Shown piece after piece: positions 15,528-23,223 of a stretch of 64,000 nucleotides of DNA. The position numbers and the translations under genes are program-made. The stretch's first letter is position 1; each line of letters starts with the position of its first letter. The notes under the pieces are model-generated. The model was given only the letters and a program-made list of their open reading frames with translations, was not told the origin of the DNA and searched no databases. This stretch comes from Massilia phosphatilytica (lineage in GTDB: Bacteria; Pseudomonadota; Gammaproteobacteria; Burkholderiales; Burkholderiaceae_D), in the NCBI RefSeq assembly GCF_002968015.1, contig NZ_PUIP01000008.1:248001-312000 (forward strand), in the 5' to 3' direction.

Positions 15528-18215
15528 TCAGAGCTTGTAATTCACCCCGAACAGAATGGTCCGCCCATACGTCGTGTACCGCTCCGGCGCGTACGCCCCG
15601 CTGGCGAACGGGCTGCCCTGCTTCGTCTGGTACGGCTGGTTGTTCAGGTTATTGGCCTGCACGACGAACGACAGGTTCTTGTACGGCCCTTCCTGGAACT
15701 CGTACCCGAGCTGCACGTCGACCTGCTTCTCCGCCAGGATCTCGGAAAACGCGCGCTGCGCGAACAGCCCCGTGACCTCGCCGCGGAACGCCGAGCGATA
15801 GCGTTCGCTGACGCGCGCCGAGAAACCGTTCTTTTCATAGAACACGGTGAGGTTCGCGACCACGCCCGACAGGCCCGGCAGCTTTTCCTTCGTGCCCGGT
15901 CCGTTCGGGTGGATCGAGCTGTCCGTGCCGGACGCGCTGGCCTGCACGCCGAAGCCGTCCAGCGGCTGCCAGAAGCGGCCGAACTGCAGCGACGCCGTCA
16001 GCTCGATGCCGCGTACGAAGCCGCCCTGCCCGTTGGCCGGCTGGTTGATCGTGCCGATGTTCTGGATCGGCACCACCGCGCTGGAATTCGGAAAGCCCGA
16101 GAAGTCGTATTCGCGCTGCTGGTTGTAGATGTAGCTCTTGAGCTGCTTGAAGAAGTACGCGGCCGACACGTACGCGCCCTTGCCCATGTAATGCTCCAGC
16201 GAGAGGTCGTACGAATTCGCGCGCCACGGTTCCAGGTGCGGGTTGCCGCCGCTGCCATTCCACATCAAGGTGCTGGTGCTGACGCCGGCCGACACGCCCG
16301 CGCGCATGTCCGACATGCGCGGGCGCGCCACGGTCTTCGCCGCGCCGAAGCGCAGATACGTGTCGTTCACGTAGTTGCCGAGGTCGAAGTTCAGGTTCAA
16401 CGAAGGCAGCACGTCGTTGTACGAGGCGCCGTCCTGCAGGTCCGTGATGATCTTGCCGCTGACCGCCTTGCCGCGCGCCTCCTGGTTCACGTGCACGACC
16501 TGCACGCCGGCGTTGCCGCGCACGGGGATGCGGCCCAGTTCCGTGTCGATGCCGAAGCGGACGTAGCCCACCGACTGCTTCTCGACGACGCCCCAGTCCT
16601 GCTGGGCGACATCGGTGTCGACGGGGAGCTTGTCGTACAGCGTGTCGAGCGCCGCGTTCGAATCGTAGCTCAGCACGGACGGGATACCGGCCCACGCCAG
16701 CGACGTCGACGGCTGGATCAGGTTCGCCGGCACGCTCGTGAGCGCGCGGTTGTTCTTCAGCGCGTACGTCTGCGACACGTCCTCGTGCGTCTTCTCGCGC
16801 TTCGAATAGCTCAGGCCCGCCTGCACGTCGCGCAGGAAGCCGTCCAGCGCGCGCTTGACGTTGACCCTGGCCGCGTCCAGCGTGTCCTTGACGATCGGGT
16901 GGTGCATGGTGGCGTCATGGCCCCAGCCGCCCGGGTCGGTCAGCCTGATGATGTTCGGGTCGGCGTAATTGACACCGGGCGCGAAGCGCGGCAGGCCCGC
17001 GCCGACCGGGATCTCGAAGCCGAAATTGTTGTCCGCCGCCGTGGCACTGGCCGGGCCCAGGCCCGCATAGGTCTCCGACGTCATCTCCTTGCGCTTGGCC
17101 GACGAATACGACAGGTCGGCGTCGAGGGTCCAGTCACGATCGAGCCTGACGTTCGTGTTCCAGCCGGCCGCGCCCAGCGTGTCCTTGCGCCGGTTGTAGT
17201 CGTTGCGCACGATCGGCTGCAGGTTCACCCACGTGCCGGCGGTGAGCAGGCGCACGTCGCCGATGGTCTCGATATGCGGATCGCGGTAGGTCACGCTGTC
17301 GGCCGAGTTCCACATGATGCCGCGCATGACTTCCTTCTGGTCGAACTGCGAGTAGTACAGGTCGAGGACGGAGCGCACGTCGCGGTTCGGCTTGTAGTCG
17401 ATGACCGCCATCAGGCCGTCGCGCACCTGCTTGCGCGACGTCGCGGTGACTTCCGCGCCCTTCAGCGCGACGACGTCCGCGTTACCCGGCGGGAGCTTGT
17501 TGTTGTTCCCCCACCACCAGGACTTGTATTCCTTTTGCTGGCCCGGCGTGTCCAGGTGGGCGTAGCCGATGGCGAGGCCCAGCGTGTTGTCCAGGTACTG
17601 GTCGATGTACGAGATGGACATGCGCTTGCCGTTCGTCGACCAGCCGTCGTTCAGCGCCCCGTTGCTGTTGTGCTCACCGCGCACGTTGACGGCGACGGCG
17701 CGGCCGCGCCGGTCCAGCGGCCGCACGGCGCGCAGGTCGATGGTGCCGGACAGGCCGGCCGACGTCATCGCCGAATCCGGCGTCTTGTACACGACGACGC
17801 CGGACAGCAGCTCCGAGGGATACTGGTCGAATTCGGCGCTGCGGTCGTTGCTGGTGCTGGTCTGCTCGCGGCCGTTGAGCAGAGTGACGGCGAAGTCGGG
17901 CGCGAGGCCGCGCAGCGAGATCACCTGCGCGCGGCCCGCGACGCGCTGCGAGGTCAGGCCGGGCAGGCGCGCGATCGACTCCGCGATCGACGTGTCGGGC
18001 AGCTTGCCGATGTCCTCGGCGGTGATCGCCTCGACGATGGAGTCGGACTCCTTCTTGAGCGCGATCGAGCTTTCGATACTGCCGCGGATGCCCGTGACGA
18101 CCACCTGCGACGGATTGGCGGCGGCATCCTGCGCCGCGGCGCCCGTGCTCCACAACAGCGCGGCGCAAGCGGCGGCGATCGGGGTCAGGCGCGAGATGTT
18201 ACGTGGGTGAGCCAT
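15528..18215 (-). CDS. TonB-dependent receptor, Xanthomonas/Caulobacter type, for saccharide uptake
   Basis: 895 residues. Signal peptide MAHPRNISRLTPIAAACAAL..., then a plug beginning 'VVVTGIRGSIESSIALKKES' and 'EDIGKLPDTSIAESIARLPG', which is the hallmark of the large TonB-Xanth-Caul group used for complex carbohydrates. The barrel ends 'TILFGVNYKL'. The start at 18215 was preferred over 18230 because GGAG lies 9 nt upstream and the signal peptide begins cleanly. Two strong and one weaker LacI-type operators lie 38-130 bases before the start. The GH30 enzyme gene upstream and the regulator downstream, all on this strand, point to uptake of the oligosaccharides that the enzyme releases. Confidence 0.93.
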   Translation of the reverse strand: MAHPRNISRLTPIAAACAALLWSTGAAAQDAAANPSQVVVTGIRGSIESSIALKKESDSIVEAITAEDIGKLPDTSIAESIARLPGLTSQRVAGRAQVISLRGLAPDFAVTLLNGREQTSTSNDRSAEFDQYPSELLSGVVVYKTPDSAMTSAGLSGTIDLRAVRPLDRRGRAVAVNVRGEHNSNGALNDGWSTNGKRMSISYIDQYLDNTLGLAIGYAHLDTPGQQKEYKSWWWGNNNKLPPGNADVVALKGAEVTATSRKQVRDGLMAVIDYKPNRDVRSVLDLYYSQFDQKEVMRGIMWNSADSVTYRDPHIETIGDVRLLTAGTWVNLQPIVRNDYNRRKDTLGAAGWNTNVRLDRDWTLDADLSYSSAKRKEMTSETYAGLGPASATAADNNFGFEIPVGAGLPRFAPGVNYADPNIIRLTDPGGWGHDATMHHPIVKDTLDAARVNVKRALDGFLRDVQAGLSYSKREKTHEDVSQTYALKNNRALTSVPANLIQPSTSLAWAGIPSVLSYDSNAALDTLYDKLPVDTDVAQQDWGVVEKQSVGYVRFGIDTELGRIPVRGNAGVQVVHVNQEARGKAVSGKIITDLQDGASYNDVLPSLNLNFDLGNYVNDTYLRFGAAKTVARPRMSDMRAGVSAGVSTSTLMWNGSGGNPHLEPWRANSYDLSLEHYMGKGAYVSAAYFFKQLKSYIYNQQREYDFSGFPNSSAVVPIQNIGTINQPANGQGGFVRGIELTASLQFGRFWQPLDGFGVQASASGTDSSIHPNGPGTKEKLPGLSGVVANLTVFYEKNGFSARVSERYRSAFRGEVTGLFAQRAFSEILAEKQVDVQLGYEFQEGPYKNLSFVVQANNLNNQPYQTKQGSPFASGAYAPERYTTYGRTILFGVNYKL

Positions 18216-18252
18216 GCTGCATGTCTCCATTGTCGTTGTTATGATCCGGGGA

Positions 18253-18268
18253 TTGGAAACGTTGCCAA
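18253..18268. promoter_or_regulatory. LacI-type operator 1 before the TonB receptor
   Basis: TTGGAAACGTTGCCAA, a near-perfect palindrome around a central CG. The 16 bases are identical to copies at 18329 and 19822. It begins 38 bases before the receptor start codon. Confidence 0.85.
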
Positions 18269-18284
18269 ATCAAGGCACAAAAAA

Positions 18285-18300
18285 GCGGAAACGTGGCCGG
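18285..18300. promoter_or_regulatory. Possible degenerate LacI-type operator between the two strong ones
   Basis: GCGGAAACGTGGCCGG keeps the GGAAACGT-GCC core of the strong sites (11 of the 12 central bases) but has lost the outer TT/AA. Its centre is 32 bases from operator 1 and 44 from operator 2. It may be a weaker helper site or a chance match. Confidence 0.4.
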
Positions 18301-18328
18301 GTCTCGTGGACCGGCGGGATTCCGCGAA

Positions 18329-18344
18329 TTGGAAACGTTGCCAA
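18329..18344. promoter_or_regulatory. LacI-type operator 2 before the TonB receptor
   Basis: TTGGAAACGTTGCCAA again, identical to the site at 18253, with 76 bases centre to centre, a spacing that could allow looping by a dimer of dimers. Confidence 0.85.
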
Positions 18345-18410
18345 ACTGAGTCGCATTATGGGCGCGATTAAAAACCGATGTCAAGACATCGTAGGTATGT
18401 GCGCAACAAG

Positions 18411-19805
18411 TCACCGCCACGTGAACGTCGCCACGCTGGATGCCGGCAGCGTATAGCGGAACGCCTGCGGGCCCACGCGCACCGTGAGCGCGCGCGGCTG
18501 CGCGTCGCCGTTCGCCACGAGCAGCGCGAACGAACCGTCCGGATTGGCGAAGGCGACGTTGTTCTCCCCGCTCGACGCGATGCGGTACGCGCCCGGCAGC
18601 ACGAAGCGGCTGGCGTGGGCCAGCGCGTAGTACTCGACGTTGCGCGTGACGGCGCCGGTGGCCGCATCGATGGTCACGACACCGCGGCAGTCCTTGCAGC
18701 CGCCCAGGTGCGGGCCGTCCTGGTCGTCCAGCGCCAGGTTCCAGAACAGGACGCCGCGCGCCCAGTTGCGCGTCGTGTCGATGACGAGCGTCTTCGCGAA
18801 ATACTGCAAATTCTTCGCCCAGTCCGCCGCCCAGCGGCCGCCCGAACACTCCGTGAACCAGGTGTCCTTGGCCGGGAACAGGTCGTGCAGCCGGCCCTGC
18901 GCGCGCACGTCGCCGCCGTAGCAATGCCACGCGACGCCGCTCACGTATTTTGCCGCGCGCGGATCGGACAGCACGACGGCCGGCGACTCGGGCTCGTCCC
19001 AGTTGTGGTCCCAGTCGAAGATGGCGGTGCCAGGGGACGAACGCGCCAGCAGCGGCCCGAGATGGTCGCGGATGAACGCCGCGCGCTTGTGCGGATCGAC
19101 GCGCATGCCGGGATAGTTGTCCGGCTCGAAGTGCGGCTCGTTCTGCAGGGTGAGCGCGGAAATCGTCACCCCCTCCGACCGCATCGCATCGACATAGCGG
19201 CCCAGGTAGCGCGCGTACGCATCGAACGCCTCGGGTTTCAAGGTGCCTTTCACGAGGCTGCCGCTCGTCTTCATCCAGCCCGGCGCGCTCCACGGCGACG
19301 CCATCACTTTCAGCTGCGGATTGATGGCCAATGCGGCCTTCACGGTCGGCAGCACGGTGCCTTTCTGCGGGTCGAGCGAGAAGCGTTTCAGCTGCGGGTC
19401 GGATTGGCCCGGCGGCATGTCGTCGAAGCTGTAGTGGGTGCGCGAAAAGTCGGAGGCGCCGATCGTCAGGCGCGTGAACGACAGGCCGATGCCCTCGCCT
19501 TCGCGGCCGAACAACTGGCGCAGCAGCGCGTCGCGCCGGGTCGGGTCCAAGTGCTGGATCAGGACCGCGGATGCATCCGTGAGCGCGGCGCCGAAGCCGG
19601 CGATCTGCTGGTAGCGCGTGGCGGGGTCGATGGTGATCGTCGCGGGGTCGGCGGACGCCTCCATGGGTGCGTCCGCCGCGCGGGCCAGCAATTGCGACTG
19701 GTCGCCGGTGGTGATCCAGGCCTGGACCGGGGCGGCGCTGGCGGCGGGCGCCAGCGCGGTGAGAACGATGGACAGGACACGGCGTAAGACGAGCGGTTGC
19801 TGCAT
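18411..19805 (-). CDS. Glycoside hydrolase family 30 (glucosylceramidase / endo-beta-1,6-glucanase type)
   Basis: 464 residues with a signal peptide (MQQPLVLRRVLSIVLTALAPAASA), so exported. The TIM barrel opens with 'YQQIAGFGAALTDASA', the usual GH30 start. The acid/base Glu is in 'SALTLQNEPHFEPD' (about residue 222) and the nucleophile Glu in 'TWFTECSGGRW' (about 318); 'MASPWSAPGWMKTSGSL' is another family signature. The C-terminus is the small beta domain seen in GH30. It should cut beta-linked glucans or glycosides outside the cytoplasm. Start 19805 has AGGAGG at 6 nt. A LacI-type operator lies 17 bases upstream, matching those of the TonB receptor gene that follows, so enzyme and transporter are co-regulated. 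Confidence 0.93.
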   Translation of the reverse strand: MQQPLVLRRVLSIVLTALAPAASAAPVQAWITTGDQSQLLARAADAPMEASADPATITIDPATRYQQIAGFGAALTDASAVLIQHLDPTRRDALLRQLFGREGEGIGLSFTRLTIGASDFSRTHYSFDDMPPGQSDPQLKRFSLDPQKGTVLPTVKAALAINPQLKVMASPWSAPGWMKTSGSLVKGTLKPEAFDAYARYLGRYVDAMRSEGVTISALTLQNEPHFEPDNYPGMRVDPHKRAAFIRDHLGPLLARSSPGTAIFDWDHNWDEPESPAVVLSDPRAAKYVSGVAWHCYGGDVRAQGRLHDLFPAKDTWFTECSGGRWAADWAKNLQYFAKTLVIDTTRNWARGVLFWNLALDDQDGPHLGGCKDCRGVVTIDAATGAVTRNVEYYALAHASRFVLPGAYRIASSGENNVAFANPDGSFALLVANGDAQPRALTVRVGPQAFRYTLPASSVATFTWR

Positions 19806-19821
19806 GTGGCACCTCCTGGGA

Positions 19822-19837
19822 TTGGAAACGTTGCCAA
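19822..19837. promoter_or_regulatory. LacI-type operator before the GH30 gene
   Basis: TTGGAAACGTTGCCAA, identical over 16 bases to the two receptor operators. It starts 17 bases before the GH30 ATG, next to the ribosome site, so binding would block transcription directly. Confidence 0.87.
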
Positions 19838-19860
19838 TCGGCGGCGCCAACTATAGCAGA

Positions 19861-20781
19861 TCAGTACATGTCGGGGACCACGATTTCTTGCGGCACTGGC
19901 CGGCGCACGTAATCGTCGTGGTATTCGCGCTCGGGCATCTGGATCGATGGCCGGTCGACTTCCACGTACGGGATCTGCTGCAACAGGTGATGGATGCAGT
20001 TCAGGCGCGCCCGCTTCTTGTCGATGCCCTGCACGACCCACCATTTCGCTTCCGGGATATGGGTCCGTTCCAGCATGATCTCCTTGGCCCTCGTGTACTC
20101 TTCCCAGCGGCGGCGCGATTCCAGGTCCATGGGACTCAGCTTCCACTGCTTGAGCGGATCGTGGATGCGGCTCAGGAAGCGCGCATTCTGCTCCTCGTCC
20201 GAGATCGAGAACCAGTACTTGATCAGCTGGATGCCGGAGCGCGCCAGCATGCGCTCGAATTCCGGCACGGTCTGGAAGAACTCTTCGTACTCGGCGTCGG
20301 TGCAGAATCCCATCACGCGCTCGACGCCGGCGCGGTTGTACCAGCTGCGGTCGAACAGGACGATCTCGCCGGCCGCCGGCAGGTGCGACACGTAGCGCTG
20401 GAAGTACCATTGCGTGCGTTCGCGGTCGTTCGGCGCGGGCAGCGCGGCCACGCGGCACACGCGCGGGTTGAGTCTCTGGACGATGCGTTTGATGGCGCCG
20501 CCCTTGCCGGCCGCATCGCGGCCTTCGAACAGGATCACGACCTTGTGCCCCGTGTGCACGACCCAGTCCTGCAGCTTGACCAGTTCGGCCTGCAGGCGGA
20601 ACAGCTCGCGGAAGTAATGCATGCGCGCTTCGCGCTCCTCGTCGCTCTGCGCGCGTGCCGGCAGCAGCGTGTCCGGATCGAGGTCGCGGTCGTCCAGTTC
20701 CAGCTCGAGTTCCTCGTCGTAGCTGTCGGCGATGTCGCGGCGCACGCGCCGCACCAGGTCGGGATGATCGGTTTGTCGCAT
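19861..20781 (-). CDS. ppk2: Polyphosphate kinase 2
   Basis: 306 residues. The Walker A motif is 'LFEGRDAAGKGGAIKRI' and the Walker B-like motif is 'VLFDRSWYNRAGVERVMGF'. 'ISDEEQNARFLSRIHDPLKQWKLSPMD' and the Arg-rich lid are typical of PPK2. These cytoplasmic enzymes pass phosphate between polyphosphate and nucleotides, mainly making NTP from NDP (or NDP from NMP). A single PPK2 domain and this length suggest the class I group. The start has GAGGCG before it and lies 10 bases after the phosphate-transporter stop codon; the pair is one operon behind a PhoB-type promoter, linking phosphate import to polyphosphate use. Confidence 0.92.
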   Translation of the reverse strand: MRQTDHPDLVRRVRRDIADSYDEELELELDDRDLDPDTLLPARAQSDEEREARMHYFRELFRLQAELVKLQDWVVHTGHKVVILFEGRDAAGKGGAIKRIVQRLNPRVCRVAALPAPNDRERTQWYFQRYVSHLPAAGEIVLFDRSWYNRAGVERVMGFCTDAEYEEFFQTVPEFERMLARSGIQLIKYWFSISDEEQNARFLSRIHDPLKQWKLSPMDLESRRRWEEYTRAKEIMLERTHIPEAKWWVVQGIDKKRARLNCIHHLLQQIPYVEVDRPSIQMPEREYHDDYVRRPVPQEIVVPDMY

Positions 20782-20791
20782 GGACGCCTCG

Positions 20792-22402
20792 TCAGAACAG
20801 GTTGGAGAACAGCCAGTACAGGCTGCCGGACAGCAGGATCGCGGCCGGCAGGGTCAGGAGCCAGGCCAGCGCCAGGTTGCGCACGGTCGCCATCTGCAGG
20901 CCGGAGCGGTTCGCGGCCATCGTGCCCGCCACGCCGGACGACAGCACGTGCGTCGTCGACACCGGCAGGCCATATATGTCCGCCGCGCCGATGGTCAGCA
21001 TCGCCACCGTCTCCGCGGACGCGCCCTGCGCATAGGTCAGGTGCGACTTGCCGATCTTTTCGCCGACCGTGACGACGATACGCTTCCAGCCCACCATCGT
21101 GCCGAGACCCAGCGCGATCGCGATGGCGACCTTGACCCACAACGGGATGAACTTCGTCGCGTCGTCCAGTTGCCCCTTGAACGCCTTCAGGTTGGCGCGC
21201 GTGTCGGGGTCGAACCGGAGCGTAGCTTCCTTGTCCAGGCGGCGCATCGCTTCCGACGCGAGGTACATGTCGTTGCGCACGTTGGCTACCGCTTCCGCCG
21301 GTACGCGGGCCAGCGAACCGTGTTCGCGCACGGCGTTGCCGATGTCGCCGGCCAGCGTGGCGAGGGCCGGCACCACGGCGGGCGTCAGCTTGTGCGTGCG
21401 GATGTAAGTGGTCAGCGTCGTGCGCGCCACGTCCGCGGGCGGCAGCGGCGCGGGTTCGGCCTGGCGCAGGAGCGCCTGCCGCGTGACCTGGCTGACGGCG
21501 ACGAACTGCGTCACCTGCTCGACGGGCATGGCGCGGTTGAGCGCATACGCCATCGGCACGGTGCCGACGAGGATCAGCATGATCAGGCCCATGCCCTTCT
21601 GGCCGTCGTTGGACCCATGCGCGAACGACACGCCGGTGCACGTCAGGATCAGCAGCAGGCGGATATACCATGGCGGCGGGGTATCGCCCTTCGGCGCCTC
21701 GTACAGCGCACGGTCACGCACGAGCCGGCGCAGCAGCAGGAGCAGCAGCGCGGCGCAGAAGAAACCGACGAGCGGCGACAGGAGCAGCGACCAGCCGACC
21801 TTGGCCGCCTGCGCCCAGTCGACGCCACTGGTGCCGTCGCGGCCGTGCATCATCGCGTTGGCGACGCCGACGCCGAGAATCGAGCCGATCATCGTGTGCG
21901 ACGACGACGCCGGCAGGCCGAGCCACCACGTGCCGAGGTTCCACACGATGGCCGCGATCAGCAGCGCGAACACCATCGCGAAGCCGGACTTGCTGCCGAC
22001 CTGCAGGATCAGTTCCACCGGCAGCAGCGAGATGATGCCGAAGGCGACGGCGCCGCTGGACAACAGCACGCCGAGGAAGTTGAAGCAGCCCGACCACACG
22101 ACGGCCACGCTGGCCGGCATCGAATTCGTGTAGATGACGGTGGCGACGGCATTCGCGGTGTCGTGGAAGCCGTTGACGAACTCGAAGCCGAGCGCGATCA
22201 GCAGCGCGACGCCGAGCAGGAAGTACGGGAGCCAGGTGGTGGCGACGGGGCCGGCGCTCGTCACGTCGGCGTGCAGGCTGTAGATGCTGAAGATGAGGCC
22301 CGCAGCCAGCAGCGCCACGAACAGGGCGATACCGACAGGCGATGGACGGGTTGCGGTGGGACGCGGGGCCGGGGTGCCCAGGGTGGATGCGTGCGTGGTC
22401 AT
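20792..22402 (-). CDS. pit: PiT-family inorganic phosphate transporter
   Basis: 536 residues with about ten hydrophobic helices. The two PiT signature repeats are clear: 'GFHDTANAVATVIYTNSM' near residue 85 and 'IYGLPVSTTHVLSSGVAGT' in the last quarter. Between them 'FAHGSNDGQKGMGLIMLIL' is the family's GxNDxxK-type motif. A hydrophilic central loop of about 150 residues is present, longer than in E. coli Pit and like many beta-proteobacterial members. It imports phosphate with protons, probably as a metal-phosphate complex. The start follows GAGGAG. The promoter upstream carries a tandem CNGTCAC PHO-box with a -10 at the expected distance. Confidence 0.92.
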   Translation of the reverse strand: MTTHASTLGTPAPRPTATRPSPVGIALFVALLAAGLIFSIYSLHADVTSAGPVATTWLPYFLLGVALLIALGFEFVNGFHDTANAVATVIYTNSMPASVAVVWSGCFNFLGVLLSSGAVAFGIISLLPVELILQVGSKSGFAMVFALLIAAIVWNLGTWWLGLPASSSHTMIGSILGVGVANAMMHGRDGTSGVDWAQAAKVGWSLLLSPLVGFFCAALLLLLLRRLVRDRALYEAPKGDTPPPWYIRLLLILTCTGVSFAHGSNDGQKGMGLIMLILVGTVPMAYALNRAMPVEQVTQFVAVSQVTRQALLRQAEPAPLPPADVARTTLTTYIRTHKLTPAVVPALATLAGDIGNAVREHGSLARVPAEAVANVRNDMYLASEAMRRLDKEATLRFDPDTRANLKAFKGQLDDATKFIPLWVKVAIAIALGLGTMVGWKRIVVTVGEKIGKSHLTYAQGASAETVAMLTIGAADIYGLPVSTTHVLSSGVAGTMAANRSGLQMATVRNLALAWLLTLPAAILLSGSLYWLFSNLF

Positions 22403-22435
22403 GGCGATCGCTCCTCGTTGACGGATTGTTATCCG

Positions 22436-22469
22436 ACTATAAGGAGGGCATGTGACAGCGCCGTGACCG
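22436..22469 (-). promoter_or_regulatory. PhoB-type promoter of the pit-ppk2 operon
   Basis: Read on the minus strand, CGGTCAC then GGCG then CTGTCAC forms an 11-bp direct repeat matching the PHO-box layout (CTGTCAT, 4 nt, CTGTCAT). Ten bases later comes TATAGT, a good -10. The start codon is 33 bases further on. Low phosphate should switch the operon on through PhoB. Confidence 0.65.
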
Positions 22470-22482
22470 CCCCGCAGATACG

Positions 22483-22506
22483 AAAAAAGGCGCCGCAGCG
22501 CCTTTT
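22483..22506 (-). terminator. Rho-independent terminator after the small heat-shock gene
   Basis: AAAAGGCGC / GCGCCTTTT with a 4-base loop; on the minus strand it runs on into more T. It lies 17 bases after the hsp20 stop codon. Confidence 0.85.
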
Positions 22507-22523
22507 CTTACACGGTCACGCGC

Positions 22524-23000
22524 TTACGCGGCGTGTTGTTGCTGGCCCGGTTGCTCCAGCACTTGCACGTTGTCGGTGTTGCCGTTGGCATCAGCGATCG
22601 CGATCTTGCGCGGCTTGAATGCTTCGGGCACTTCGCGCACCAGTTCGATGGTCAGGATGCCGTTGTCGAAGCCGGCGCTGACGACCTTCACGTGGTTGGC
22701 CAGCTGGAAGCGCTGTTCGAAATCGCGCTGGGCGATACCGCGGTGCAGGAAGGTGCGCTGCACGTCATCCTTTTGCTTGCGGCCGGTCACGAGCAGGGTG
22801 TCGCGTTCGGAGGTGATCTCGATTTCGTTGCGGGTGAAACCGGCGAGCGCCATCACGATGCGGTATTTGTCTTCCGAAACCAGTTCGATGTTGTACGGCG
22901 GGTAGCTCGGCGCGCTTTCGGCGCGTTGCTCGAGCAGGTTCACCAGACGATCGAAGCCGATTGCGGAACGATACAGGGGGGACAGGTCAAAAGTACGCAT
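22524..23000 (-). CDS. ibpA: Hsp20/alpha-crystallin small heat-shock protein (IbpA-like)
   Basis: 158 residues starting MRTFDLSPLYRSAIGFDRL, exactly the N-terminal style of IbpA/HspA class A proteins. The alpha-crystallin domain runs from about 35 to 130 ('YNIELVSEDKYRIVMALAGF', 'LLVTGRK', 'FQLANHVKVVSAGFDNGILT'). The C-terminal tail is Gln/His-rich. The protein holds unfolding proteins in the cytoplasm for later refolding by DnaK/ClpB. The start at 23000 follows GAGGATATC; the longer frame from 23057 is not needed. A heat-shock (sigma-32) like promoter lies about 70-100 bases upstream, and a terminator follows. Confidence 0.93.
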   Translation of the reverse strand: MRTFDLSPLYRSAIGFDRLVNLLEQRAESAPSYPPYNIELVSEDKYRIVMALAGFTRNEIEITSERDTLLVTGRKQKDDVQRTFLHRGIAQRDFEQRFQLANHVKVVSAGFDNGILTIELVREVPEAFKPRKIAIADANGNTDNVQVLEQPGQQQHAA

Positions 23001-23070
23001 GATTCGATATCCTCTAAAAAGTACAAGCGATAAGTTGACGGACCTCATCGTGAGCATCCGTTGGAACCAA

Positions 23071-23098
23071 TCTAATGCCCACCACCGGCCTTTTCAAG
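23071..23098 (-). promoter_or_regulatory. Possible sigma-32 (heat-shock) promoter of the hsp20 gene
   Basis: On the minus strand CTTGAAA is followed 12 bases later by GGCATTA. The -35 is a perfect heat-shock match and the -10 keeps the CAT-TA core of CCCCATTTA. Its place before a small heat-shock gene supports the call. Confidence 0.5.
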
Positions 23099-23223
23099 AC
23101 GTACAAAATATATTTTTTAAGGCCATTTTTAAAATTTTCTTTGGATCGCTGCCAGGTGGAATTCCGGCCGATTGCACAGTGCTACACTCGGCCGTTTATG
23201 TCTTTTCGCCAGGGTTCCAGCCA

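Noticed and set aside
15501..18371. 956-residue plus-strand frame opposite the second TonB receptor
   Set aside because: Shadow frame; composition is Arg/His/Val-rich with no domain, and it runs through operators and repeat.
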